64,000 nt of DNA, taken from assembly GCF_014656435.1 (NCBI RefSeq), contig NZ_BNCK01000005.1, positions 62,001 to 126,000 of the forward strand, given 5' to 3'. The DNA is from Thalassotalea marina. GTDB taxonomy: Bacteria > Pseudomonadota > Gammaproteobacteria > Enterobacterales > Alteromonadaceae. Below the pieces are notes generated by a model. It saw only the letters and a list, made by a program, of their open reading frames with translations. It had not been told where the DNA came from and searched no databases. The position numbers and the translations under genes were made by a program. Shown in pieces: positions 37,488-45,754 of this stretch. Positions within the stretch are counted from its first letter, which is position 1, and each line of letters begins with the position of its first letter.

Positions 37488-37934
37488 TTAGCTATGCTCT
37501 TTTTCTATCAAATAGTTTTTAGGCCAATTCCATGCGTACCAGATAGTCGCTAATGAAAGTAAAATTTCTAACGCCGTTAAGTAAAGATAATAAATCCAGG
37601 TGGTTTTTAAGTTCAGCAAAACCAACATAACAATAAATAGCGCAGGTATGATGATGTTTAACCATCGATTAAGTGTTGGCTTTAACACTAAAGAAAAAAA
37701 TATCATTACACTAGGAATAGACATTAAAAATGCCACGGCAAAAAACTCCGCTTGAATGCCCTCTTTCGCTGACGTTACCGTCATCGCTTTTGCCAACACC
37801 TCGGGCACATAAATTTGAATATAATCGCCATAGATATAACAACACATGACTGCGGCCCAAAGCGCTGATAGCTTTAGCTTCACATTAATTTGAAACTCGA
37901 TAAATTGACTGGGTAATTGTTTAGTTAGACTCAT
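37488..37934 (-). CDS. DUF6326-like four-helix membrane protein
   Basis: A 148-residue protein with four hydrophobic segments and the conserved-looking opening INVKLKLSALWAAVMCCYIYGDYIQIYVPE, which resembles DUF6326 proteins. No function is known for that family. It is divergent from the membrane-bound AraC-type regulator across 155 bases, suggesting control by it. Confidence 0.65.
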   Translation of the reverse strand: MSLTKQLPSQFIEFQINVKLKLSALWAAVMCCYIYGDYIQIYVPEVLAKAMTVTSAKEGIQAEFFAVAFLMSIPSVMIFFSLVLKPTLNRWLNIIIPALFIVMLVLLNLKTTWIYYLYLTALEILLSLATIWYAWNWPKNYLIEKEHS

Positions 37935-38089
37935 TTAAACTCCATTAATTGATAAATTAGCCTGTTTTTTGGCAAGAGGTTGACGGAGATAAACAATATA
38001 ATTTATAAAGAGTTAAGTCGTCCGAGACTAAAAGCGCGGACACCTATTTTTATACGCATGAAGCAAATAACGTCAAAAAGGAAGGACAC

Positions 38090-39295
38090 TTGATAGACCC
38101 AATTGTAATGATCGTGACCATGTTAATTGTGGGGCAAATCGCGGTCAGTGTACCTATCCTTTTTGCTAAGGCGAACAAAAGCGCTTTGAATTTGCCTCTG
38201 GCCATTTTTTTAGTCGCGATTGGTGCATTAGCATTAAATCCAATTATTGCATCTATGGCCCCAAATTGGTATGCACTTTATACCGCTTTAGCTTTTCCCG
38301 CCCTATTTATGCTTTGCCCGTCGTTATGGTTTTATGTTGAAGGTTTAACAGCTGATACAAAGTGGCAATTGCAGAAAAAACAAGCTTGGCATTTTATCTT
38401 AGTTGCACCGGCTCTTATCATTTCTGTCATGATATTAATGCTACCAAAAGAAACACATACCGCGATATTTATTGATGATACTGAAGTTTCAGGTTGGTTT
38501 GTTTCTTTAATACTCGTCAGCATGTTAATAATGATGCTGCTTTGGCTTTCCCAATGTGTATATACATTAATTAAAATCGTTCGCAGATTAAGCCACTACA
38601 GAAAAAGGTTAAAAGATCTGTTTTCAAATAATGAAAACAAAGAGCTGAAATGGATAAACTGGCTTTTGTTTATTGCCGTTTGTACCTGGATCATTTCTTT
38701 AATTACGGTGTTTTCATCAAGCTTACTTGACCAGTTTTTATTTAATGGCACTACAGAAGCGTTATTTTCATTGATACTAATTTGGAGCCTTATTCACTTT
38801 GGCATGCAACAACAACCTGCCCTGGTAACTGATGAAATTAGTCCAAAGGTTAAAAATGAGCTAATTGAAACCTTAGACAACAATAAAAACGAGCAAAGCA
38901 AAGCTAGCAAAACAGCATTGCCGACTAAAAAGTATCAACGCTCAGCCCTCAGTAAAGAACAATCAAAGCGTATTGCTGACAAAATAAATACCGTTATGCA
39001 AAGTGAACATCTTTATTTAGACGCGAGTCTTTCGTTACACAAACTCGCCCAACACTTGGACATATCGCCAAACTATATTTCACAAACGTTAAACCAAACC
39101 CTGACGACTAACTTTTTTGACTTTGTTAACCAATGGCGCATTGAAGCGGCCAAGCCCAAAATTTTAGCCAATGAAGCCACAATACTTGATATCGCGTTAG
39201 ACGTTGGTTTTAATGCCCGCTCTTCATTTTACAAAGCATTTAAACAGGTGACAGGTCAAACACCGAGCGATTTTCGCAAGGCTCACCAGACATAA
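38090..39295 (+). CDS. Membrane-anchored AraC-family regulator
   Basis: The N-terminal half (residues 1-250) has seven hydrophobic helices, like a 7TM sensor. The C-terminal 100 residues are an AraC DNA-binding domain: LSLHKLAQHLDISPNYISQTLN and ILDIALDVGFNARSSFYKAFKQVTG. The start is TTG after GGAAGGACAC; an ATG six codons in is possible. This type of regulator senses a membrane or periplasmic signal directly. Its neighbours are the divergent DUF6326-like gene and the HAF-repeat gene downstream. Confidence 0.85.
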   Translation: MIDPIVMIVTMLIVGQIAVSVPILFAKANKSALNLPLAIFLVAIGALALNPIIASMAPNWYALYTALAFPALFMLCPSLWFYVEGLTADTKWQLQKKQAWHFILVAPALIISVMILMLPKETHTAIFIDDTEVSGWFVSLILVSMLIMMLLWLSQCVYTLIKIVRRLSHYRKRLKDLFSNNENKELKWINWLLFIAVCTWIISLITVFSSSLLDQFLFNGTTEALFSLILIWSLIHFGMQQQPALVTDEISPKVKNELIETLDNNKNEQSKASKTALPTKKYQRSALSKEQSKRIADKINTVMQSEHLYLDASLSLHKLAQHLDISPNYISQTLNQTLTTNFFDFVNQWRIEAAKPKILANEATILDIALDVGFNARSSFYKAFKQVTGQTPSDFRKAHQT

Positions 39296-39444
39296 CTAAA
39301 AATGATTAACTTTAGTTACTCATTAAAGACATAATGAACAAACTAGCTATTTCATCTGATAAAATTACGGTTTATTATTAATCACTTATCTTTCAATGGA
39401 TCACTTCAAAGAGAGTTACACGTTAATTTAGGGATAAATTTGTA

Positions 39445-40488
39445 ATGTATAAAGCTTTTGCAACGCTCGTTTTATTATCAATACTTTTATTGTCATCACC
39501 CGTTTTAGCAACACTCAATTTTCAACTGGATATTATCCCTAATCCGTATCAGGCTCACAAAGGTACAAGAGCAATTTTAGTCGACGCAGACGGCTCGCAC
39601 CTTGTCTTATATGGTGTAAATAAAGATAACAAAAATAACAAAATACCCATGGTGTTTCACTGGAATGAACGTGATGGACACTCTCACCTTGGATTATTAA
39701 ATAACCGCAACACCCTGTTACCAATGGACATTTCTGATGATGGCAAAGTTATTGTTGGCCATAACGGAGGAGATAGCTTTATTTGGACAAAGCAAGATAA
39801 AATGCGCACTGTGCCTAAACTTAAAAGTCACTACCTTACTACTGCTATTTCAATTTCTGCAGACGGTAAAACCGTGGTTGGGTACACAGGGTGGCAATCA
39901 GATGTTAGTGCCTTTCGCTGGGAAATTGGCGCCAAACCTACAGAAATTGGTACAGGCTTAAACAAAGTAAAATGGCGTAATGCAACCCATGTTTCAGCAG
40001 ATGCCAGCGTTATCGTTGGTAGTGCGCAAAAACATGTATACCGATGGAATAATAATGTTATTTCATCCATCACTTCGCCAAGTGGGTGCTACTTTATTCC
40101 TGAAGATGTATCACATGATGGTAAAACCATTGGTGGGCGCTGCAGTGTTGATACGCCTATAATCTGGCACGAAAGTAATGGCTTTACGACTTTGCCAATT
40201 CCACAAGGTGCCGCCAGTGCCATAGTAAAAGGTATGTCAGGTGATGGAAAAAAGCTATTTGGTACCGCCAAGTATAAAGGTGAAAACTACACTTACAGCT
40301 ACCGTCCGATATTATGGTATCAAGAACAAATTTACTTTCTTGATGACATTGTGAAAAAACATATTCCCAATCAAGCGATAAAACAAATTAGAGTCAACAA
40401 TATTTCATCTAATGGCAAGGTACTTGTCGGTGGATACAAAGACAGCATTGATCATTATTACCCATTTAAACTGACACTAAAGGAATAA
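39445..40488 (+). CDS. Exported HAF-repeat protein
   Basis: Signal peptide (ATLVLLSILLLSSPVLAT) followed by at least five HAF-type repeats, each with D/S-x-D-G-K-x-x-x-G and a W/F-R-W end: ISDDGKVIVGHNGGDSFIW, ISADGKTVVGYTG, VSADASVIVGSAQKHVYRW, VSHDGKTIGGRCS, MSGDGKKLFGTAKYKG. These repeats fold as a propeller-like beta structure. Function of the family is unknown. It is followed 10 bases later by the membrane protein gene and is likely co-transcribed with it. Confidence 0.78.
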   Translation: MYKAFATLVLLSILLLSSPVLATLNFQLDIIPNPYQAHKGTRAILVDADGSHLVLYGVNKDNKNNKIPMVFHWNERDGHSHLGLLNNRNTLLPMDISDDGKVIVGHNGGDSFIWTKQDKMRTVPKLKSHYLTTAISISADGKTVVGYTGWQSDVSAFRWEIGAKPTEIGTGLNKVKWRNATHVSADASVIVGSAQKHVYRWNNNVISSITSPSGCYFIPEDVSHDGKTIGGRCSVDTPIIWHESNGFTTLPIPQGAASAIVKGMSGDGKKLFGTAKYKGENYTYSYRPILWYQEQIYFLDDIVKKHIPNQAIKQIRVNNISSNGKVLVGGYKDSIDHYYPFKLTLKE

Positions 40489-40498
40489 GCGTTTAACT

Positions 40499-41086
40499 AT
40501 GAATATTAAACAGTTACTCGAATCTCAACACCAAGTATGTTTGGCACATGTGCGACGCATACCTTACACCAGTTTAAAGGCGTTTATTGCCATGACCCTT
40601 AGTGCCCTCATTATTGCATTTTTTATTGATACTGCACCTCGCTACACCACACACGACTCTCAAACAGCAGTCATCTTAGCTGCCACACCATTTGTATTTA
40701 TACCGCTAGTATTATTACAATCATTCTTTCAACGCAGTGTACGTTATAATTCCGATGTTTTTATCACGCGTAAAGGCGTCAGTTTTCCTGATCTAACAGC
40801 TGAAAAAGACGCCTTTGTAGCTTATGAAAACCTAAAACAAATAACAGTTTATTATTTACCGTTAACCCCACTGTTCAAGTTCGGCCCTAAAATTAAAACC
40901 CACATTTGTATAACCGATCAGCAAAATAATTCAAACGGGCTTCATGTCATTAATATGGACAACGTCGGCTCACTTATCACCTTTTTACAAGCTAGAGGCG
41001 TTACTATTCAATATCGTCTAGCTAGATGGCCTTTAGTTTATATACTGATGTTCCCTGTTTTCTTTTCACTTGCTTGGTTTTTATAG
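40499..41086 (+). CDS. Hypothetical membrane protein with PH-like central domain
   Basis: Three hydrophobic segments: AFIAMTLSALIIAFFID and ILAATPFVFIPLVLLQSFF at the N-terminus, and WPLVYILMFPVFFSLAWFL at the extreme C-terminus. A 90-residue globular middle part (VFITRKGVSFPDLTAEKDAF) lies between, with the beta-rich style of bacterial PH-like domains. No family assigned. It lies 10 bases after the HAF-repeat gene. Confidence 0.65.
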   Translation: MNIKQLLESQHQVCLAHVRRIPYTSLKAFIAMTLSALIIAFFIDTAPRYTTHDSQTAVILAATPFVFIPLVLLQSFFQRSVRYNSDVFITRKGVSFPDLTAEKDAFVAYENLKQITVYYLPLTPLFKFGPKIKTHICITDQQNNSNGLHVINMDNVGSLITFLQARGVTIQYRLARWPLVYILMFPVFFSLAWFL

Positions 41087-41128
41087 ATTAGGTTGCAGTT
41101 ATCTTCTTTTTAGTGATGTACTTTGCCG

Positions 41129-41971
41129 TTAAATTAAAGCGTAGCGTGTTTTATTATTGATTAAGAAATCAATAAAATACCTAATTCTCTTTGCCATAAA
41201 TTGGCGATTTGCATAGACCAAATAAACCGAAAGGCTTGCTTCTAAAGGTTTGATCTGCAACTTAATTAAACGACCTTGCTGCACAGCATCCTTACAAAAC
41301 GGAACAGGTAAACAGACCACACCTTGATCAAAACAAGCCATTTCAAAGGCCATTTCAAAATCTTGGGTAAGAAACTTATAACGACTAGCACCGTTTACCG
41401 GGGCAAAAATTAAATGCTGCTCCAACGTGGCTAAACTAGCTGTGTGACCAAGCGCCTTGACAACTTTTGGAGAGGCAAAATAAGCAAGTTCCGTTTGGTA
41501 AAATTCGCGAGCTATTAAATCTAAATCGCCAGCGTCTCTACCTCTAATCGCTAAATCAATGTTATTGGCTACTAGATTGAGCTTTTCGTCTGACACCACT
41601 ACTTCAATCTCAATATTGGGATGCAGCAGTCTAAAGTCAGCAATGATCTGGGCTAACACATGTTTAGACGTGGCGACGGGTACAGACAACCTAATTTTAC
41701 CCGATAACATATCATGGCTTATCAATTCATCTTCAGCATGGCTTAATAACGCGAGTGCTTGTTGGCAGGTGTTTAAATACGTTTGCCCTTCACTTGTTAA
41801 ACTAACATTACGTGTGTTGCGATTAAACAATCGAGTATTTAAGCGCTTTTCCAAGCCTTTTACTCGCGCACTTACTGTTGAGCGAGGCAAAGATAATCGC
41901 CTGCTAGCCTCAGCAAAACTGCCCCCATTAACCACTTCTATAAAGGTTTGAATCTGTACCAAGTCACTCAT
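41129..41971 (-). CDS. LysR-family transcriptional regulator
   Basis: N-terminal winged helix-turn-helix (VQIQTFIEVVNGGSFAEASR, SLPRSTVSARVKGLEKRLN) and a C-terminal periplasmic-binding-type effector domain with LSVPVATSKHVLAQIIADF. It is slightly short (280 residues). It is divergent from the metallo-beta-lactamase-fold gene across 93 bases, the classical LysR-target arrangement, so it probably controls that gene. Confidence 0.9.
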   Translation of the reverse strand: MSDLVQIQTFIEVVNGGSFAEASRRLSLPRSTVSARVKGLEKRLNTRLFNRNTRNVSLTSEGQTYLNTCQQALALLSHAEDELISHDMLSGKIRLSVPVATSKHVLAQIIADFRLLHPNIEIEVVVSDEKLNLVANNIDLAIRGRDAGDLDLIAREFYQTELAYFASPKVVKALGHTASLATLEQHLIFAPVNGASRYKFLTQDFEMAFEMACFDQGVVCLPVPFCKDAVQQGRLIKLQIKPLEASLSVYLVYANRQFMAKRIRYFIDFLINNKTRYALI

Positions 41972-42064
41972 TGTACAACTTTATCGTTCAATCTATGCAA
42001 TATTGGCGATCTAGATTAGCCGAAATTAAGCCTCTACACTAAGTTTTTTTTAGAGGTAAACCTA

Positions 42065-42946
42065 ATGCAAATTCAAAAATTACTCATTTTAATAGTCACC
42101 TTTTCATTAACCAAAATAGCGGCTGCAGCACCAGCAGTGCATATTAAATGGCTTGGCGGCCCTACAATGCAAATTACATTTAATGGCACAACTTTAATCA
42201 CCGATCCTATGTTTGGCGAAGGAGAGCAAGCGTTTATTATGGGGGATCCAAATGAAGTTTTTGACTTAAACAAAGGCCCAAACATAAAACATCATGCGAG
42301 AATAACGCCGTTACCTAAATATGATTTAAATCACACACATTATGTTTTGTTAAGCCATGCGCATGAGGATCATTTTGATCAAAAAGCACAACAAATATTA
42401 GATAAAAACTTAAAAACTATTCTACCAATTGCTGACAAAGAGAAAGTAAGTCAACTAGGTTTTCAGCAACTTACGCCATTACAAGCTGGGCAATCGCTTG
42501 AACTTAAAGCGGGTAAAGGCAAAATACTTATTACGGCGATTCCAGCCGATCACTCAACTAATATGTCGCTGACGCCACTTTTAGGTGAAGGATTGGGTTA
42601 CGTTTTAACCTTTACCTTAGGTAACTGGCAACAGTCAATGTATTGGACAGGCGACAGCATGCCAACGGATCGCGTTATTAATGCGGTAAAACAACTTGGT
42701 CAAATGGATGTGTTAATTCCTAATATGGGAGCCGTTGGAACAACAGGTCCTTTAGGGCAAATTAGCATGGGTGCAGATGATGTTATAAAGCTTGCAAAAA
42801 CACTTAAAATAGAAAAAGTACTGCCTATTCATCACAGTACCTTCAAACTTTACCTTGAACCTATCACTAAGCTCCAACAAGCAAGTAAAGCGCAACCGAT
42901 TCAACTACTGTTGTTAAACGAAGGGGAAACTTTGAGTTTTAAATAA
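42065..42946 (+). CDS. Exported metallo-beta-lactamase-fold hydrolase (UlaG/NAPE-PLD-like)
   Basis: A signal peptide (LLILIVTFSLTKIAAA) precedes a metallo-beta-lactamase domain. It has the opening IKWLGGPTMQITFNGTTLITDPMF, the metal site LLSHAHEDHFDQKA, a further metal ligand in TGDSMPTDR and a His in LPIHHSTFK. The start of the domain matches UlaG-like L-ascorbate lactonase and related hydrolases of the superfamily, but the substrate is unknown. AGAGGTAAACCTA precedes the ATG. It is the presumed target of the divergent LysR gene. Confidence 0.85.
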   Translation: MQIQKLLILIVTFSLTKIAAAAPAVHIKWLGGPTMQITFNGTTLITDPMFGEGEQAFIMGDPNEVFDLNKGPNIKHHARITPLPKYDLNHTHYVLLSHAHEDHFDQKAQQILDKNLKTILPIADKEKVSQLGFQQLTPLQAGQSLELKAGKGKILITAIPADHSTNMSLTPLLGEGLGYVLTFTLGNWQQSMYWTGDSMPTDRVINAVKQLGQMDVLIPNMGAVGTTGPLGQISMGADDVIKLAKTLKIEKVLPIHHSTFKLYLEPITKLQQASKAQPIQLLLLNEGETLSFK

Positions 42947-42958
42947 TCTTGTATTGAA

Positions 42959-42978
42959 AAAAGGGGCTATGCCCCTTT
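42959..42978. terminator. Bidirectional terminator
   Basis: The stem AAAGGGGC/GCCCCTTT with a 3-base loop lies between two convergent genes. It has T6 on the minus strand and TTTCTT on the plus strand. Confidence 0.88.
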
Positions 42979-43001
42979 CTTGCGGACTAATTGCGTCAAA
43001 C

Positions 43002-43577
43002 TTACAGTGTTGTTATTCCCCACAACAACAAGACAAAACCTGTTAGCACTATAATACTTTTGGTTTTATGCTTTTTAATAACGCGTTCTGCTTTGTTACC
43101 CGCATAGTACACAACAACGGCTAGACCAAAATATCGAATGGAGCGTGCAATAGCAGTCGCTAAAATAAACATCAATATTGAATATTGAGTTGCACCGGCA
43201 GCAAGCATTGCAATTTGAAAAGGTATAGGCACTATGCCTAACGTAAGAACAAACCAAAAACCTTGGTCTTGCATTTGTTGTTTAACAGTATCAAACTGCT
43301 CTTGACTGAAAAATGTAGTTATCATCCAATCTCCAACAGCATCAAATAAGTAATAGCCCAATGCATAACCTACCAGTGCACCTAGCATGCATCCAAGTGT
43401 CGCCATTAAAGCAATAAGCCATAACTTATCTCGACGCGCTTGCATCATAGGCACCAACACAGCTTCAAGTGGGATGGGCACAATGGTAGATTCTAAAAAT
43501 GACGCTACCGTAACACCACTCAGCATATGCTTAGAATTAACTAGCTTATCTGTTTTGCGTTTTAGCTTTTTTAACAT
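43002..43577 (-). CDS. yqaA: YqaA-like DedA/VTT family membrane protein
   Basis: A 191-residue protein with an N-terminal amphipathic start (MLKKLKRKTDKLVNSKHM) and several membrane segments with the VTT-domain core: ESTIVPIPLEAVLVPMM, GCMLGALVGYALGY and VLTLGIVPIPFQIAMLAAG. DedA-family proteins are lipid flippases or scramblases for phospholipid carriers in bacteria; the YqaA branch is less studied. Length is typical. Single gene. Confidence 0.82.
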   Translation of the reverse strand: MLKKLKRKTDKLVNSKHMLSGVTVASFLESTIVPIPLEAVLVPMMQARRDKLWLIALMATLGCMLGALVGYALGYYLFDAVGDWMITTFFSQEQFDTVKQQMQDQGFWFVLTLGIVPIPFQIAMLAAGATQYSILMFILATAIARSIRYFGLAVVVYYAGNKAERVIKKHKTKSIIVLTGFVLLLWGITTL

Positions 43578-43892
43578 TGCCGAATATATCCATTTTAGAA
43601 AAATAGTAAAAGCAGCTTATAAAACAAAAGCCTTAAGTGCCCCATTCGAGAAAATAGCGCAGATAAACATTACAATGTTGCGGTAAAACATTTCCGTAAA
43701 CATTGCACACAAACTCACTTTATCTATTTATATCAACAAATTAAAGTTTAAATTTTGATATAAATAATATTACCAACAGATACTCTACCGACTACAAAAA
43801 TTAGCATTTAAACCATGGGTTAAATACGAGGCGTTGTAAAAAGACCAGCAAGTAATCGATATTTAGACGTAATTAACACAAACTTTAGTAGT

Positions 43893-44090
43893 TAGCCTCA
43901 GCTTCGCATAAGCAATGCGTTTCTAGGTACTATTTTTACGGACTTTTGCGTTATTTTGAAGCGAAATAGCTAGCTATTCCTACTGCAAAATGCCTTGAAT
44001 TCAGACAAAAATATCGAACTAGAAAAATAAGAGACTGCTAACTTATTGTTTTCTTTGATTTAACACTGTTTCTTATGCAAAACTGAGGTT
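43893..44090. repeat. Dispersed ~198-bp repeat, copy 2 (inverted relative to copy 1)
   Basis: Matches the reverse complement of 25769..25967 along its full length, beginning near TAGCCTCAGCTTCGC and ending near AAAACTGAGGTT. Shared blocks include CTGAATTCAAGGCATTTTGC in the opposite orientation, AGCTAGCT and AACGCATTGCTTA (copy 1 ACTTA). It is placed in the 600-base gap between the YqaA-like and LRR genes, which holds no other recognisable element apart from the terminator at 44138. Confidence 0.75.
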
Positions 44091-44137
44091 AGTTAAACAA
44101 ATAGGCAGCTTAAGGTTTATGATAACCTGCTAAACAA

Positions 44138-44160
44138 TAAAGGAGTCAAAGACTCCTTTA
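44138..44160 (-). terminator. Terminator after the LRR lipoprotein gene
   Basis: A perfect 10-bp stem TAAAGGAGTC/GACTCCTTTA with a 3-base loop, minus-strand tail TTGTTTAGC. It lies 27 bases past the stop codon. Confidence 0.8.
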
Positions 44161-44186
44161 ATCAAAGATAAATGTATTCACTAATT

Positions 44187-45542
44187 TCAACATTTACTGC
44201 CAACACAAACAACATCATTGTCATACCATACATCAGTTAACTGAGTATTTGCCGTTAAATCAAGAGTAGTTAGCGAGTTAATACGCAAATCTAGCCATCG
44301 AAGTTTTGGTAGGAAGGTCAAATCTATCGAACTTAATTGATTATTTCTCATATCTAATTCCCGCAACTCGGTATTGTGAGATAAATCAAGTTGCTGGATG
44401 GACTGATGTTCCGCCCATATACGCCATAATTTTAGATTTTGGCTTAAATCTAAATGGCTAATATTTCCTATATTAGTTATGTTAGAACTGATCATCAACT
44501 GCTCCAAATGAGTTAACATTGACACATCAAGATCAGTCATTGCAGGGTTCCCACCGATAGTTAAGGTATCAATTGCTAAATTATTAGACAAATCTATACG
44601 GCTTAATTGGTTAAACTCAGCATTTAAATCTTCTAGCAAGGGGTTATGAGATAAATCCAGTTCAGTAAGCAACATGACACTGACATTCAAACTTTCTAAA
44701 TCGCTTTGCTGGCTTAAATCAATGGCTTTAATTTCTCTATTTGCGCCGATATTTAGCTGAATTAACTTGGAGTTTTGACTTAAGTCGATCGAACTCAACT
44801 GATTAGAGTATAAATATAAATAATTAAGATGTTGGTTGTTTGAAATATCTAACTCACCAATATCATTAAAGTCTGCATCAATCTTTGTTAACCATGGGTT
44901 TTTCGATACATCTAACTGAGTTAACTGGTTTTCCCTTACACTCAAATTTAATAATCGCTTATTGTTAGTAACATTGAGCTGTAAGATGCCTGTGCGATCC
45001 AACCTTAGTACTTCAAGTTTAACTAAATGCTCAATGCCAGAGGTGTCAGCAATATCTTTGTCGTAACAACTAACAATAACCACTTCATCGGCATACACTT
45101 TGTCATTTTCACCCTCAGTAAAATTGTTGTTGATTGCACACGCTCTAAGTTCGTTACTGACAAAGATATCCGCCAATTTCACGCGTTCAGTAAATGTTGC
45201 AGACAACTCGCAGCTTTTTTCGAAAGGAGATGAATCAATTGTAAAGCTTGATGGTGAAAATTCATGGTCATAATCAAGCGTAACCCCACACCCAGTTAAT
45301 GATGTCAATATATGCCCTTCATTTGGTGTAACGGTAAAAGTAGCAGTCTCACCATTAAGGTAACTCTGTTGATTTGCAGTTACTGTTCCACTGCCTGAAA
45401 CCTTAATTGTTGTCGAAAACTTTGCTGGCTCGGGAGAAACACTTGGTGACTTAGTACTACCACCACCTCCGCCACCGCACCCTAATAAAAAGATACTTAA
45501 AAGTGATACAGAAAAGATACCTTGCTTATTCACTATGCTCAT
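44187..45542 (-). CDS. Leucine-rich-repeat surface lipoprotein
   Basis: Lipoprotein with lipobox LLGC followed by a glycine run (GGGGGG) and a Ser/Pro linker. Next come a beta-sandwich region with SGSGTVTANQQSYLNGETATFTV (a 'divergent InlB B-repeat'-like domain) and about ten 21-23-residue leucine-rich repeats, for example LDLSHNTELRELDMRNNQLS. The chosen start MSIVNKQGIFSV gives a normal signal; the open frame runs 25 codons further upstream without a site. LRR lipoproteins bind proteins or glycans at the cell surface; the ligand is unknown. Confidence 0.82.
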   Translation of the reverse strand: MSIVNKQGIFSVSLLSIFLLGCGGGGGGSTKSPSVSPEPAKFSTTIKVSGSGTVTANQQSYLNGETATFTVTPNEGHILTSLTGCGVTLDYDHEFSPSSFTIDSSPFEKSCELSATFTERVKLADIFVSNELRACAINNNFTEGENDKVYADEVVIVSCYDKDIADTSGIEHLVKLEVLRLDRTGILQLNVTNNKRLLNLSVRENQLTQLDVSKNPWLTKIDADFNDIGELDISNNQHLNYLYLYSNQLSSIDLSQNSKLIQLNIGANREIKAIDLSQQSDLESLNVSVMLLTELDLSHNPLLEDLNAEFNQLSRIDLSNNLAIDTLTIGGNPAMTDLDVSMLTHLEQLMISSNITNIGNISHLDLSQNLKLWRIWAEHQSIQQLDLSHNTELRELDMRNNQLSSIDLTFLPKLRWLDLRINSLTTLDLTANTQLTDVWYDNDVVCVGSKC

Positions 45543-45754
45543 AAAATTTAGCCAATTGTTGTTGTTTTTTATTATTAAAAAAGAAAGCAGTATTTCATGT
45601 CTACTTTTATTTAACAAGAATATAACAAATCAGCGATATGTATAGTGAATGAAAGATACAACTATCTAAACATATAAATGATCACCCTTTTATTTAGAAA
45701 TCATGCGTTAGATTGATATTTGAACTATCAAATTGCCGCTAAGGCCTAACCTGA

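Noticed and set aside
43893-44090. Dispersed repeat as an IS element
   Set aside because: No transposase and no terminal inverted repeats were found; it is kept as a non-coding repeat.
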